Shown: positions 27,223 to 35,947, counted from the stretch's first letter. The stretch: DNA of 64,000 nt from Bacteroidia bacterium (GCA_030432655.1 JAUILA010000011.1:1-64000); one strand, 5' to 3'. Numbers and translations are program-made. The notes: a model not told the origin generated them from the sequence alone.

Positions 27223-27230
27223 ACCTTTGC
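27223..27230 (+). promoter_or_regulatory. TAnnTTTG -7 promoter element
   Basis: TACCTTTG matches the Bacteroidota -7 consensus TAnnTTTG, 36 bp before the ATG at 27267. No clear TTG -33 element is seen; the palindrome occupies the area where it would lie. Confidence 0.5.
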
Positions 27231-27266
27231 TTCGTATCTTGACAGCTTATACTTTAAACCCGGATA

Positions 27267-27446
27267 ATGAGCGAAACTTCCTCCCTTCCTGTCTCAAAAT
27301 TGTATGAGGCATATGCTTCCAGGAAAGCAAAGCGGAAAAAGCTTAAAAAGAAGTGCTGCCAGAAGTTTCTGAAAAAGAAGGGTAAGTATTGTGATTCATG
27401 TCCGACCTTATACGCCATATGTAAAAATGCAGGAAGAGATTTTTAG
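27267..27446 (+). CDS. 59-aa Lys- and Cys-rich small protein
   Basis: The frame begins MSETSSLPVSKLYEAYASRK and has a lysine-dense middle (KRKKLKKK) followed by five cysteines, CC...C..C......C. Such a basic, Cys-rich tail could bind metal or nucleic acid. It starts just after a promoter element and palindrome and overlaps the next gene by 20 bp, which supports translation. I do not recognise the family. The ferritin neighbour suggests an iron-related role. Confidence 0.6.
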   Translation: MSETSSLPVSKLYEAYASRKAKRKKLKKKCCQKFLKKKGKYCDSCPTLYAICKNAGRDF

Positions 27447-27756
27447 TACAGAAACAGGTTCAATCAGGCAGAGTGGTAACTCCTTTGTCCTCACTTACGG
27501 ACAAGGCACCATCACATTTCGTCTTTGTGACCTCTATGCATTCAGAAAGAAGATCATGAGCTTCGATATAATCGAATTGCTGGATTCATCAGCCCCCGAT
27601 TATGAAATAGTTAAGCTCCCCCATTGTGACCGTTTTATTATGCTGAACCTGGAGCAGATACTCCAATTTAGAGAGCTTCTTAACGGCACCTTTGATATAT
27701 TAGCATTGAATTCATCCATTCAAAAGATATTACGAAAAAACGTGTTCAACTTTTGA
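27427..27756 (+). CDS. Hypothetical protein next to ferritin
   Basis: A 109-residue protein if started at the ATG at 27427 (MQEEIFSTETGSIRQSG). An earlier in-frame start at 27391 would extend the overlap with the small Cys-rich gene. It contains the segments YGQGTITFRLCDLYAFRKKI and CDRFIMLNLEQILQFRELLNGTFDILALNSSI, a mixed alpha/beta pattern. I believe it belongs to an uncharacterised Bacteroidota family. It sits in the operon-like group before ferritin, 25 bp upstream. Confidence 0.65.
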   Translation: MQEEIFSTETGSIRQSGNSFVLTYGQGTITFRLCDLYAFRKKIMSFDIIELLDSSAPDYEIVKLPHCDRFIMLNLEQILQFRELLNGTFDILALNSSIQKILRKNVFNF

Positions 27757-27781
27757 ATTGGACAAATGAACTAACAGAATC

Positions 27782-28309
27782 ATGAAAGATTTACTCAGAA
27801 GACACCGGGTTCTCAAGGAAGAGATTGTGGAAATAATCAACCGCCAGATCAAAATGGAAGCGCATTCGTCCGCTTCTTACCTGGCGATGGCCGCCTGGTG
27901 TGATGTTCGCGGCTATGACAACAGTGCCGATTTCTTTTTCAATCAGTCGGACGAAGAGCGCAAGCACCAGCTCAAATTATTTCATTACCTCTGTGATATG
28001 GAATGCGATGCCATCTCCCCCACGGTTAGTGAAAGTGAACATGATTTTGGAAGCCTGCGCGAAGTATTTGAAAAAGCCCTGGAGCATGAGATCGCGGTCA
28101 GTGACTCTATCCATGAAATAGTACAGGAGTGCAGGAAATATAACGACGTGGCGACCGAAGAATTCATGCGCTGGTTCGTCATGGAGCAGATCGAGGAAGA
28201 ATATGTCGCACGTCGTGCCCTCGAATTATTCGACGTTCTCGGTGAAGACAAGATTGCCCTGGGTATGTTCGAAGAGCGTATCCTTGAGGTAAAGTACGAG
28301 GGAGAATAG
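27782..28309 (+). CDS. ftnA: Bacterial non-heme ferritin
   Basis: A 175-residue four-helix-bundle ferritin, the normal FtnA length. Helix A carries INRQIKMEAHSSASYLAMAAWC, helix B DFFFNQSDEERKHQLKLFHYL with the E..H ferroxidase pair, and helix C/D HEIAVSDSIHEI and FMRWFVMEQIEEEYVARRALELF with the QIEEE site. It stores iron as ferric mineral in a 24-mer. It ends the cluster headed by the palindrome at 27189. In many bacteria ferritin expression rises with iron, and the palindrome could mediate that. Confidence 0.92.
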   Translation: MKDLLRRHRVLKEEIVEIINRQIKMEAHSSASYLAMAAWCDVRGYDNSADFFFNQSDEERKHQLKLFHYLCDMECDAISPTVSESEHDFGSLREVFEKALEHEIAVSDSIHEIVQECRKYNDVATEEFMRWFVMEQIEEEYVARRALELFDVLGEDKIALGMFEERILEVKYEGE

Positions 28310-28341
28310 TTATAGATAATTCATTCAGTGGGATGGTCTTG

Positions 28342-28371
28342 GATGGTCTGAGCGTGGACGCTCAGACCATC
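28342..28371. repeat. Perfect 13-bp inverted repeat after ferritin
   Basis: The arms GATGGTCTGAGCG and CGCTCAGACCATC enclose a 4-nt TGGA loop, 33 bp after the ferritin stop. No T-run follows, so a simple terminator is unlikely. It abuts a dispersed repeat that begins at 28384 and may be part of it, or it may stabilise the mRNA end. Confidence 0.7.
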
Positions 28372-28383
28372 TATGCAATCATT

Positions 28384-28584
28384 GTCACCCCCGTCCGTAA
28401 GCCTGATCTGGCGCTGCTCTTTCCAAACCTGCCTGCCCTGCTACGCCTGTGGGCTTCGCAGGACGGGGACGGCAGGCAGGCGGGGGCCTGGGATCGAATA
28501 TCCCGGTAAAATTAAAGAGTAAGTCTTCGTAAATGCAGAGCAGCTGGGTCCCGGGCTGCCCTGCCGGGCCCACGGGATAACAAT
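28384..28584. repeat. Dispersed GC-rich intergenic repeat, copy 1
   Basis: This roughly 200-bp block starts GTCACCCCCGTCCG and ends in an inverted GGGTCCCGGG/CCCACGGGAT arrangement. It shares several blocks in the same order with 47836-47975: GTCACCCCCGTCCG, GGGATCGAA.ATCCCGGTAA, ATTAAAG.GTAAGTCTTC, and a final CCCGGG/GGGAT.ACAA arm. An open frame crosses it on the minus strand but looks non-coding. It fills most of the 28310-28824 gene-free stretch. Confidence 0.7.
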
Positions 28585-28824
28585 TATTGAGGCTTCGTCC
28601 CTCCACCCGATTAAACTTACATGGTAAGATAAGAGCTTACTTTTCCTGCAGAGGGCGTCTCAGCTCTTTCACACGCTGAAATCCATTAAATTTTTCAACC
28701 TTTTCAATTCAGTTACCGGCACGGATTGTTCAATCCTGTCCATTCCTTACATGACGGCTTAATGAACTATTAGCCATGTCAGGCATATACCACAGATAAA
28801 GTCATTTTAATCAGATGCTTTGCT

Positions 28825-28968
28825 ATGAGTAGTCCACTGACTTCAACTCCTGCGGAGATCTCTGAATGCTCAGCACTAAAAAAAATAAACCTGAAAGGGT
28901 GTAACCTGAGTGCTGAAGAGATCCAAAAGCTGCAGGAAGCTTTACCTAACGCTAAAATTAAATCCTAA
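28825..28968 (+). pseudogene. Small leucine-rich-repeat remnant or mini-protein
   Basis: A 47-codon frame beginning MSSPLTSTPAEI and ending ALKKINLKGCNLSAEEIQKLQEALPNAKIKS. The second half matches one leucine-rich repeat of the L..INL.GC.LS.EEI..L..ALPN.KI type. The same frame upstream is open only back to a TAG at 28771. It ends 4 bp before the lipoprotein start. It may be the tail of a decayed LRR gene or an intact one-repeat protein. Confidence 0.4.
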
Positions 28969-28972
28969 AACT

Positions 28973-29386
28973 ATGAAACAGCTATTTTTTATCTTATTGG
29001 TATTTTCCGGGGCATTTTTTGTCTCATGTGAATCAGACGGAGAAGACGAACCTCTTCTGGCTCCGGACGAAAGAATCCAGGGGAAATGGGTGATCAGCTC
29101 TTCCGAAATCCTGGGCCAGACAGTTCCCGGCGACGGATCATACCTTGAATTTCATTCGTGTGAAACCAATTGTGGTGGAATTGATTATATCGCTTCAGAT
29201 GAAACCTCAGGCGAATTCAGTTATACACTCAATGATAATGGGACGCTCATTACTATTGTTGATGACTCGCCGGACGGAGGTGCCTATAATGGAGAATGGG
29301 ATATTCTTGAATTTTCAAACTCAAAAATCGTAATCACCGCGGAGACGTTCCTCGGACCTTTGCGTATGGAAATGAATAAGGAGTAA
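28973..29386 (+). CDS. Lipocalin-like lipoprotein
   Basis: The ATG at 28973 (MKQLFFILLVFSGAFFVSCES) gives a textbook lipoprotein signal and is preferred over an in-frame ATG at 28910. The 137-residue product continues with IQGKWVISSSEI, YLEFHSCETNC, GEFSYTLNDNGTLITI and GEWDILEFSNSKIVITAET, the beta-hairpin series of the lipocalin-like proteins of Bacteroidota. Function is unknown. A strong terminator follows. Confidence 0.75.
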   Translation: MKQLFFILLVFSGAFFVSCESDGEDEPLLAPDERIQGKWVISSSEILGQTVPGDGSYLEFHSCETNCGGIDYIASDETSGEFSYTLNDNGTLITIVDDSPDGGAYNGEWDILEFSNSKIVITAETFLGPLRMEMNKE

Positions 29387-29405
29387 TTTCCAGTTTCAAA
29401 AAGAT

Positions 29406-29436
29406 AAAGCCCCGGTCAACATCCGGGGCTTTTTTT
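29406..29436 (+). terminator. Intrinsic terminator
   Basis: A perfect 10-bp stem, AAAGCCCCGG with CCGGGGCTTT, has a 7-nt loop and ends in a T-run, 20 bp after the lipoprotein stop. Confidence 0.85.
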
Positions 29437-29469
29437 GTTTCTAAACTTCGAACAGATCAGGCAGACAAG

Positions 29470-30567
29470 CTAGTTCAGCTCCAGTGATACCTCCTTCTTC
29501 TCCGGTTGAACAGCAGCAGGATTCCTGAGTCCGAACAAAGGTCTGAGGAAACTGACTCTGCGAATCACGTATTCATACGTGAGCATACATCCGCCAAACG
29601 TAAACACATTCAGCAGGACGAATTTTAAAAGTACCGGCATTTGAAGCGGAAAGATCAGTGCAGATCCACCATACAGAAAAGCCATATGAATGATGTACAC
29701 CGGGTAAGCCGCCTGGCTAAGGTATTGCAATGATTTACCCGGCCGGGTCAGGTACCGGTGGCCCATTCCGAAGACCGTAAAAATCCATACATTCGATTCT
29801 ATTGACATCAGGTAATCCGGACTCCTCAGATCAAAAACCAAAAATCGTACGGCATAAAAGGACAATGCCAGTGCCAGCAGCCACCATCGCCACTTTGAAA
29901 CATTCTCCCAGAAAATCCTGCCACTGTAGACCGCCAGAAAACCTGACAGAAACGCGATGAACCCGAGAACATATCCATGCAGGTTTTGCGCATAAAGTTC
30001 AAAGCTCTCCGGCGCAATAATCCAGGATTCAAGAATGAATGGTATGGTGATAATAATAAGTCCGGCCGGTGTCCTGAACATGTTCCGTATAAACCGTCCA
30101 ATCCTCCCATCCTGTTGTTTCTTCAGGTAAAAGAACAACGGGGTAAGCAGCAGCACATAGCTGAAAATATTAAGCAGGAACCACAAATGCGAGGAATTAA
30201 ATATGTACCTCAAATCCTGGTGGTAATAATACTGCCAGATAAACACATGCAGGGGAACAATGGCAAGAACGCCAAATATGAATGGCAGGAGAATGCGTTT
30301 CGTCCGTTCCTGCAGGAGCTGTTTCCAGTTTCTCCTCCTTATAGCAAAGTACACGCCCATTCCGGAAACAAAGAACAACAGGGGTATTCTCCAGATATTA
30401 ATCATAGACATGGGCACCCAGAGAGCTTCGAAAGGTTCATCATTCTGAATGAAGCCAATAAACACTCCCCACGGCTGAAAGCCTATTGCCATGTGGTAAA
30501 TCAGGAGGAGTCCTATGGCAATGACTCTCAGCCAGTCAATATCGTATCTTCTTTCCAGCGTTTTCAT
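29470..30567 (-). CDS. Acyltransferase 3 family membrane protein
   Basis: A 365-residue protein with about ten transmembrane segments. It starts RRYDIDWLRVIAIGLLLIYHMAIGFQPWG, the usual DxxR and His of acyltransferase 3 (OpgC/NodX-like). Later NIWRIPLLFFVSGMGVYFAIRRRNWKQLLQERTKRILLPF is the typical R-x10-R block. Such proteins O-acylate sugars or other envelope molecules. Its start lies 7 bp after the ankyrin gene's stop, so the two are probably one transcript. Confidence 0.88.
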   Translation of the reverse strand: MKTLERRYDIDWLRVIAIGLLLIYHMAIGFQPWGVFIGFIQNDEPFEALWVPMSMINIWRIPLLFFVSGMGVYFAIRRRNWKQLLQERTKRILLPFIFGVLAIVPLHVFIWQYYYHQDLRYIFNSSHLWFLLNIFSYVLLLTPLFFYLKKQQDGRIGRFIRNMFRTPAGLIIITIPFILESWIIAPESFELYAQNLHGYVLGFIAFLSGFLAVYSGRIFWENVSKWRWWLLALALSFYAVRFLVFDLRSPDYLMSIESNVWIFTVFGMGHRYLTRPGKSLQYLSQAAYPVYIIHMAFLYGGSALIFPLQMPVLLKFVLLNVFTFGGCMLTYEYVIRRVSFLRPLFGLRNPAAVQPEKKEVSLELN

Positions 30568-30574
30568 CAGTCTG

Positions 30575-31156
30575 TTAGTTAGCTTTTTTTATCATTTCAG
30601 CAATGACCGGTCTTGTTTCCTTGATATAGTCGTAATCAAGTTTAAATCCGAATGGTCCGAGGTCTTTGCTTAACTGGTCATAAATGGGTTTTACATCCTG
30701 AAAAGATGTCGTTATTGATTCCAGGGCCGTTGATCCGTAATTATTGCGAATGCTGACATCCGCCCCGTTGTCAAGAAGCATTTCCACGATTTCCTTCCGA
30801 CAGAAAAAGGCTGCCGTGTGAAGAGGGGTCGAACCATCTCCTGCGCGCGTATTTATATCGGCGCCACCTTCAATCAGGAGCCTGGCCACCTCCGGTTTAT
30901 TAAATGTGGCAGCAATGGCGAGCGGGGAAGATCCATACTGATCCTTTTCATTAAGGTCTGTACCGGCATCCACATGTAATTGTATCTCCGAGGTATTGCC
31001 CATAAATGCGGCTTCATGAATGGTGGTTGAAGGCGCCTTTGCCTCTGTATCGCGGGTTGTCTGACCTTCCGACGTACAGGCGGCCATCAGTAGCATTGCC
31101 AGAATAAACATATTTCGTATTCCGTTTTTTGTAATTTCAAGTGTTAAGCGTTTCAT
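30575..31156 (-). CDS. Ankyrin-repeat protein, exported
   Basis: A 193-residue protein. A hydrophobic segment with cysteine at about residue 27 (MLLMAACTS) indicates a lipoprotein. Three to four ankyrin repeats follow: TTIHEAAFMGNTSEIQLHVDAGTDLNEKDQYG, SSPLAIAATFNKPEVARLLIEGGADINTRAGDG, STPLHTAAFFCRKEIVEMLLDNGADVSIRNNYG and STALESI. It probably binds a partner protein. It is co-directional with the acyltransferase. Confidence 0.85.
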   Translation of the reverse strand: MKRLTLEITKNGIRNMFILAMLLMAACTSEGQTTRDTEAKAPSTTIHEAAFMGNTSEIQLHVDAGTDLNEKDQYGSSPLAIAATFNKPEVARLLIEGGADINTRAGDGSTPLHTAAFFCRKEIVEMLLDNGADVSIRNNYGSTALESITTSFQDVKPIYDQLSKDLGPFGFKLDYDYIKETRPVIAEMIKKAN

Positions 31157-31366
31157 AATTGTGAGATTTAATTTTATCCAAAGGTAGGTGGCCAGGCGAG
31201 GTTACAGGTATCAGCGATGGAACATAACCTGAAAGCTATTCCCCAATACTGAAAAGTATGGTGCAGACCTGTAAACTATGACGCAAAAGGTGTTTCAAAC
31301 CTCAATTAAAGCCCTTAACTTGCAGGTAATGACAAATCCATTATATAGCTGTCCGCTGGCCACATT

Positions 31367-33430
31367 ATGACTGAAGAGCTGCACTCAGGCAACGAATTTC
31401 TCAAAAAAGTCATCTCGGTTATTGAAGAGCATCTGGGGGATGAAAATTTTGAAGTGCCGGATCTGGCGGGCGAATTAAATATGAGCCGCTCCAGCCTTCT
31501 CAGGAAAGTAAAATCCCTGACCGGGCTGTCGGTTAGTGTCTTCATCCGTAAAGTAAGGTTGTACCATGCCCGGGAATTTCTAAAAGAAGATGATGTAACA
31601 GTATCTGAGGTTTGTTACAAAACCGGATTTAACAGCCCCTCCTACTTCACCAAATGCTTTCGGGAGGAATTTGGTTATACACCAGGCGAACAAAAAAATC
31701 TGCCGGCAGATCCTGAACCCGATCAGCCAATAATCCGGAAAGCCGACCACAGGAAGTGGCTGGTCCCGTTAATCATCCTGGCAATTGTTGCTGTTGCTGG
31801 TTATTTGCTGTTTGACAGGTTCAGCATAAATAATGAATATACGCTTCCGGAAGAAAAATCCATCGCGGTGCTGCCATTCGCCAATGACAGTGGTGACACT
31901 TCCAATGTGTACCTGGTTAACGGACTGATGCAGACGATTCTCAGTAATTTACAACAAATCCGGGAGTTGAAAGTCACCAGCCGAACAACTGTTGAGAAAT
32001 ATCGTGACTCCGGCCTGAGCATCCCCGAAATTTCGAAGGAACTGGAGGTAAATTATTTTGTGGAAGGAAGCGGACAGAAATCAGGAGATCAGATCTTATT
32101 GTCCATCCAGCTCATTGATGGCCGGAATGACCGTCAGATCTGGTCAAAGCAGTATGCCGAAAAGACAGGTGATATTTTCAAACTGCAGGCAGAGGTGGCT
32201 CAGAACATTGCCGAGGAAATCCAGGTCGTGATCTCTCCTGAAGTGAACGAACGTATTACCAAAAAACCAACAGAAAACCTGGAGGCATATGACCTCTATC
32301 TGAAAGGCCGTAATGCTATCAGCAGAGAAACACGCGAGGGCCTCCTGGAGGGAATACGTTATTTTAAAGCCGCCATCAGTGAAGATCCTGAATTTGCCCA
32401 CCCCTATGCCTACCTGAGCGTGAGCTATTTTTACCTGGAGATCTTTCAGGCCGAAAAACAATATGCGGAAGAAATTAATACCAATGCCGATAAGGCGTTA
32501 TTACTTGATCCTGATCTTCCGGAAAGTCTTATTGCAAAAGGTCTTTTCTATGCACAGGATGCGCAATATGAGCTGGCAATTGAATACTTTGAAAAAGTTC
32601 TGACCATTAATCCTAATTCCACCTGGGTTCATAATCTGCTCTCAGATATTTATACAAATTACCGTCCGGACACAAGGAAATACCTGGTACATGCACTCCA
32701 GGGCATCCGCGCCGTAACGGCCGGGCAGGATTCGGTGGGCATTAGCATTAGTTATCTGCACCTGAGTAATGCACTGGCACAGTCAGGGTTTATTAGTGAG
32801 GCGGACAAATACGTCAAAAAATCACTGGATTATAATCCGGATAACCTGTTTTCCGGGTACCTGCAGGTTTACATACAACTTGCCATGAATTTTAACCTGG
32901 AGGAAGCCAGCAGGAAGCTGAAGATTCTGCTGGAAAAAGATACCACCCGGCTGGATATCATACAGGAAATAGCAAAAGTCAGTTATACCATGGAAGATTA
33001 TGAAGACGCCTGGGAGTACTATGAATCCTTTATCAAAATTCAGCAAGACCTAAATCTGAATATATTTCCGGGAGAGGATATTAAAATCGCCTGGGTCTTG
33101 TCGCGGCTGGGTAAAGATGATCAGGCTGAATTCTTCTATGAAAAATACAGAAATTTCGCGGAGAATGATCCGTCGATATACCATGAGCTCAACCTGGCGG
33201 CCTATTATGCGGCCCTGGATCAGACAGAACAAGGCATGGAACACTTCCGGAAGTTTTCAGATGAGAGTGCGATTCAGTACTGGGTCGTTCTGTTTCTGGA
33301 TAAAGATCCGATTATAAGAAACCTGTCTTCCCACCCTGATTACAAGGAAACTTTAAAGCGTATCACTGATAACTTTTGGGATGAACACCACAAACGAAGG
33401 GAAATGCTGGAAAATGATGGTATTCTGTAG
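31367..33430 (+). CDS. AraC-type regulator fused to TolB-like and TPR domains
   Basis: A 687-residue protein. Residues 10-110 are an AraC helix-turn-helix pair (FEVPDLAGELNMSRSSLLRKVKSLTGLSVSVFIRKVRL...VCYKTGFNSPSYFTKCFREEFGYTPGE). A transmembrane helix lies near 125-145. Residues 165-270 form the FlgO/TolB-like module (KSIAVLPFANDSGD...YFVEGSGQKSGDQILLSIQLIDGRNDRQIWSKQY). About six TPR units follow. The usual reading is a membrane-tethered one-component regulator with a periplasmic sensor. The target is unknown, perhaps the divergent ankyrin-acyltransferase pair. Confidence 0.85.
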   Translation: MTEELHSGNEFLKKVISVIEEHLGDENFEVPDLAGELNMSRSSLLRKVKSLTGLSVSVFIRKVRLYHAREFLKEDDVTVSEVCYKTGFNSPSYFTKCFREEFGYTPGEQKNLPADPEPDQPIIRKADHRKWLVPLIILAIVAVAGYLLFDRFSINNEYTLPEEKSIAVLPFANDSGDTSNVYLVNGLMQTILSNLQQIRELKVTSRTTVEKYRDSGLSIPEISKELEVNYFVEGSGQKSGDQILLSIQLIDGRNDRQIWSKQYAEKTGDIFKLQAEVAQNIAEEIQVVISPEVNERITKKPTENLEAYDLYLKGRNAISRETREGLLEGIRYFKAAISEDPEFAHPYAYLSVSYFYLEIFQAEKQYAEEINTNADKALLLDPDLPESLIAKGLFYAQDAQYELAIEYFEKVLTINPNSTWVHNLLSDIYTNYRPDTRKYLVHALQGIRAVTAGQDSVGISISYLHLSNALAQSGFISEADKYVKKSLDYNPDNLFSGYLQVYIQLAMNFNLEEASRKLKILLEKDTTRLDIIQEIAKVSYTMEDYEDAWEYYESFIKIQQDLNLNIFPGEDIKIAWVLSRLGKDDQAEFFYEKYRNFAENDPSIYHELNLAAYYAALDQTEQGMEHFRKFSDESAIQYWVVLFLDKDPIIRNLSSHPDYKETLKRITDNFWDEHHKRREMLENDGIL

Positions 33431-33436
33431 TGCCGG

Positions 33437-35947
33437 TCAAAAATCGGGATCATAGCTGAGCATATCCTGGGGGTAATCGTATACCTGAAAGTACATTTTT
33501 CCACCGGTGGAAAAGATGAATTTCGCACGACCGGGTAGCCTGATCTTTTCCTGTGATGATCGGCTAACGGGATCATAGTCGTAAACAGTGCCATCTTCCT
33601 CAATCAAGTAATATTTGCCTTTATGCTCTGCTATATTCAAACTCGGGGACGATTCTGTGTTAATTGTTGTCCACGAATATGTCGTTTTGTCGAACCTGTA
33701 ATCTCCTTCCAAAAATCGTACTCTAACCTCGCCCCCCGTTTTATAGGTAAAATTAAAATTACCTGGAGTTACTGCTCCGGTATCATTCCAGGAATCATTT
33801 TCAAACCTGTATTCATAGATCTTCGGACTTTCCGCTGACCCAACGAAAACACTGTTTTCAATTTCCATGAACATAATAGTCTGTCCAAGAACAGGCTCAG
33901 GCACAGATGCAAGTTTTGTCCATCCACCATTAATCAGGTCATATCTGAACACACTTAAAATATTGCCTGCTCCCCGGATAAAGCCATACAAAAAATCACC
34001 ACGCCTGACGAATCCATCGTATAAATTAGCCTCTTCTGGCGTTATAAGTTGACTGAGGTTATACCATCTGCCTGTAGACGGATTGAATCCACTAAAGCCT
34101 TTTGTCCAGAAAATCCCGTACCCTCTCCAGATACCTCCTATGATAATCCCAAAATCCTCAGTGCCCCAACTACCGTACTCATATCGCGTTGTGGGAAAAT
34201 TGTTAGCATAACTATACAACCGGTTCCCATCACTTTCCCATTTAAGCGCTGTCGTATGGTTGAGTGTTACTTCCTCCGTACTCCAGCCACTTCGTCGAAG
34301 ATCCGGGTTAAGAATTCTTACGGTACCTTTAAATTGCTGTGAAATACCTTGATCATCGAGCAGCAATGGTTGTAGTTTAATACGAACCTGGGTATCACTG
34401 GCACTCACGACAAGATGTTGCTGATTGTTTATCCATACATCAGGTGATTTTCCCAGATTCTGACCATAAATAGTTACTTCATCCTCCGATGATTGGGTTA
34501 CAAGCGGACGGATAGAATCAATAAGCGGCGCCAACAACGGCAGATTTATTCTGGAATTGTATAAATTATTATAGGTATCCACCTGAACACCCAGGTAGTT
34601 GTAAGATGGTCCTAAATCAGGTATCTGGATGTCAGCTGGTATGTTCAGTCTGACAAGATTCTCACTGAGGCGGGTGTGTCCAATTGATCGTTGATTGTTA
34701 TAATAAATCAGCGTGAAGCCATTTTGCGAGGGATGGAGATTACTGACCTCTAATACAACCGATTCCCCAAGTTTTATAATTTCCGGATCAGTTGAATTTA
34801 TTTTCGGGCTTTTCAAAGTCAGTCGTTCGTCCAGACTGAATGATCTGTTCCCGGCCCGGAAAGTGATGTAGGTGGATGACGCCCTTAACGTTTCCGGCAC
34901 TATAAACCGAATTTCATCTTGCGTTTTAGATAGTACCGGATATTCCTCCTCGTTCAGTACCAACGAAAAATTTTGTGTTCCAAAGTCCCTGACCTGCACG
35001 CGAACTGTATCGCCCCAGGTTACTTGTTTAGGTTCAAAGTCAATCAGCTGAGGATAGAAATACTCAAATTCCACTTCATCACTTAAATGAGCAACCTGAA
35101 CCCGCAGGACTTCACTTGAACTGCTCTTGGTAGGCACGAGAACCGACGTCTTCTTTGAACTATGTGAAACCAGGGGAACCTCCTTATCGCCAAAAAACAC
35201 GTGGAGATGTCTTACGGCATTCCCAAAATTCTTTCCATAAATCCGGATAGTATCTCCTACATCTCCGGCATAGCTGCTAAGTGAATCAATTTCAGGAGCG
35301 GCAAGGGTGAAAGTGCCTGTTCCCTGGCTTGAATTGCCGTTTATGGTAATGCGAATATCTGAATCTGTTCTAAAAAGGTTATCAGGGACAATTGCTTTAA
35401 GGGTCGTATCTGTTGGGTACAGCAACACTTCTGCCTGAATGGTATCAAAATAGACCTGATTGGAACTACGCACGTAACTGAAATTCTCCCCGCTGATCAC
35501 AATTGTATCCCCGAGAGTCCCGATTTCCGGTGATGCACTTGTTAAAACGGGCCCGCCGCTGCCAAGGCTGATGAATGATTTGATGGGACCGTAAACAAGA
35601 TATTCATCATCCCTCGCATATGCCCTTACATAATATTCGATACCCTCCTCAAGGGTAGTCAGCACATCCTGGTGAAATTTATTGCCATTTACTGAGCCAT
35701 TAAAGATTACGCGGTCAGAAGAGTTTATGGTTGGAGTGACCACGGGGCCCCAAACAAAACCATATTCGGTAATTCCTGAGTTTCCCGGGTGCAGAATTTC
35801 AGCGTTGAACCTGGCGCCGGATGCAGATATATCTGATACCTCCAGGGTCCTGACCCGAGGATATTCCCTGGGCGAAACATCATCTTCGCTGCATGTCATT
35901 GTCAGTACCGAAATGATCAGGATTAAGAGATAAAGTATTCTTTTCAT
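33437..35947 (-). CDS. IPT/TIG-repeat surface lipoprotein with propeller-like end
   Basis: An 836-residue lipoprotein (LTMTCSED). Residues 30-120 look like an FnIII-type beta-sandwich. About five IPT/TIG repeats follow, e.g. TSASPEIGTLGDTIVISGENFSYVRSSNQVYF, LSSYAGDVGDTIRIYGKNFG, EPKQVTWGDTVRVQVRDFG, and IRPLVTQSSEDEVTIYGQNLGKS. The last 280 residues contain kelch-like strands (WYNLSQLI, GGWTKLASVPEP). Such proteins are displayed at the outer membrane and often bind sugars or protein partners. It starts 5 bp downstream of a beta-barrel gene, so they are one operon. Confidence 0.8.
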   Translation of the reverse strand: MKRILYLLILIISVLTMTCSEDDVSPREYPRVRTLEVSDISASGARFNAEILHPGNSGITEYGFVWGPVVTPTINSSDRVIFNGSVNGNKFHQDVLTTLEEGIEYYVRAYARDDEYLVYGPIKSFISLGSGGPVLTSASPEIGTLGDTIVISGENFSYVRSSNQVYFDTIQAEVLLYPTDTTLKAIVPDNLFRTDSDIRITINGNSSQGTGTFTLAAPEIDSLSSYAGDVGDTIRIYGKNFGNAVRHLHVFFGDKEVPLVSHSSKKTSVLVPTKSSSSEVLRVQVAHLSDEVEFEYFYPQLIDFEPKQVTWGDTVRVQVRDFGTQNFSLVLNEEEYPVLSKTQDEIRFIVPETLRASSTYITFRAGNRSFSLDERLTLKSPKINSTDPEIIKLGESVVLEVSNLHPSQNGFTLIYYNNQRSIGHTRLSENLVRLNIPADIQIPDLGPSYNYLGVQVDTYNNLYNSRINLPLLAPLIDSIRPLVTQSSEDEVTIYGQNLGKSPDVWINNQQHLVVSASDTQVRIKLQPLLLDDQGISQQFKGTVRILNPDLRRSGWSTEEVTLNHTTALKWESDGNRLYSYANNFPTTRYEYGSWGTEDFGIIIGGIWRGYGIFWTKGFSGFNPSTGRWYNLSQLITPEEANLYDGFVRRGDFLYGFIRGAGNILSVFRYDLINGGWTKLASVPEPVLGQTIMFMEIENSVFVGSAESPKIYEYRFENDSWNDTGAVTPGNFNFTYKTGGEVRVRFLEGDYRFDKTTYSWTTINTESSPSLNIAEHKGKYYLIEEDGTVYDYDPVSRSSQEKIRLPGRAKFIFSTGGKMYFQVYDYPQDMLSYDPDF

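Noticed and set aside
28385-28606. 73-codon frame on the minus strand after ferritin
   Set aside because: It lies inside the dispersed GC-rich repeat and its Pro/Gly-rich translation reflects the CCCGGG blocks.
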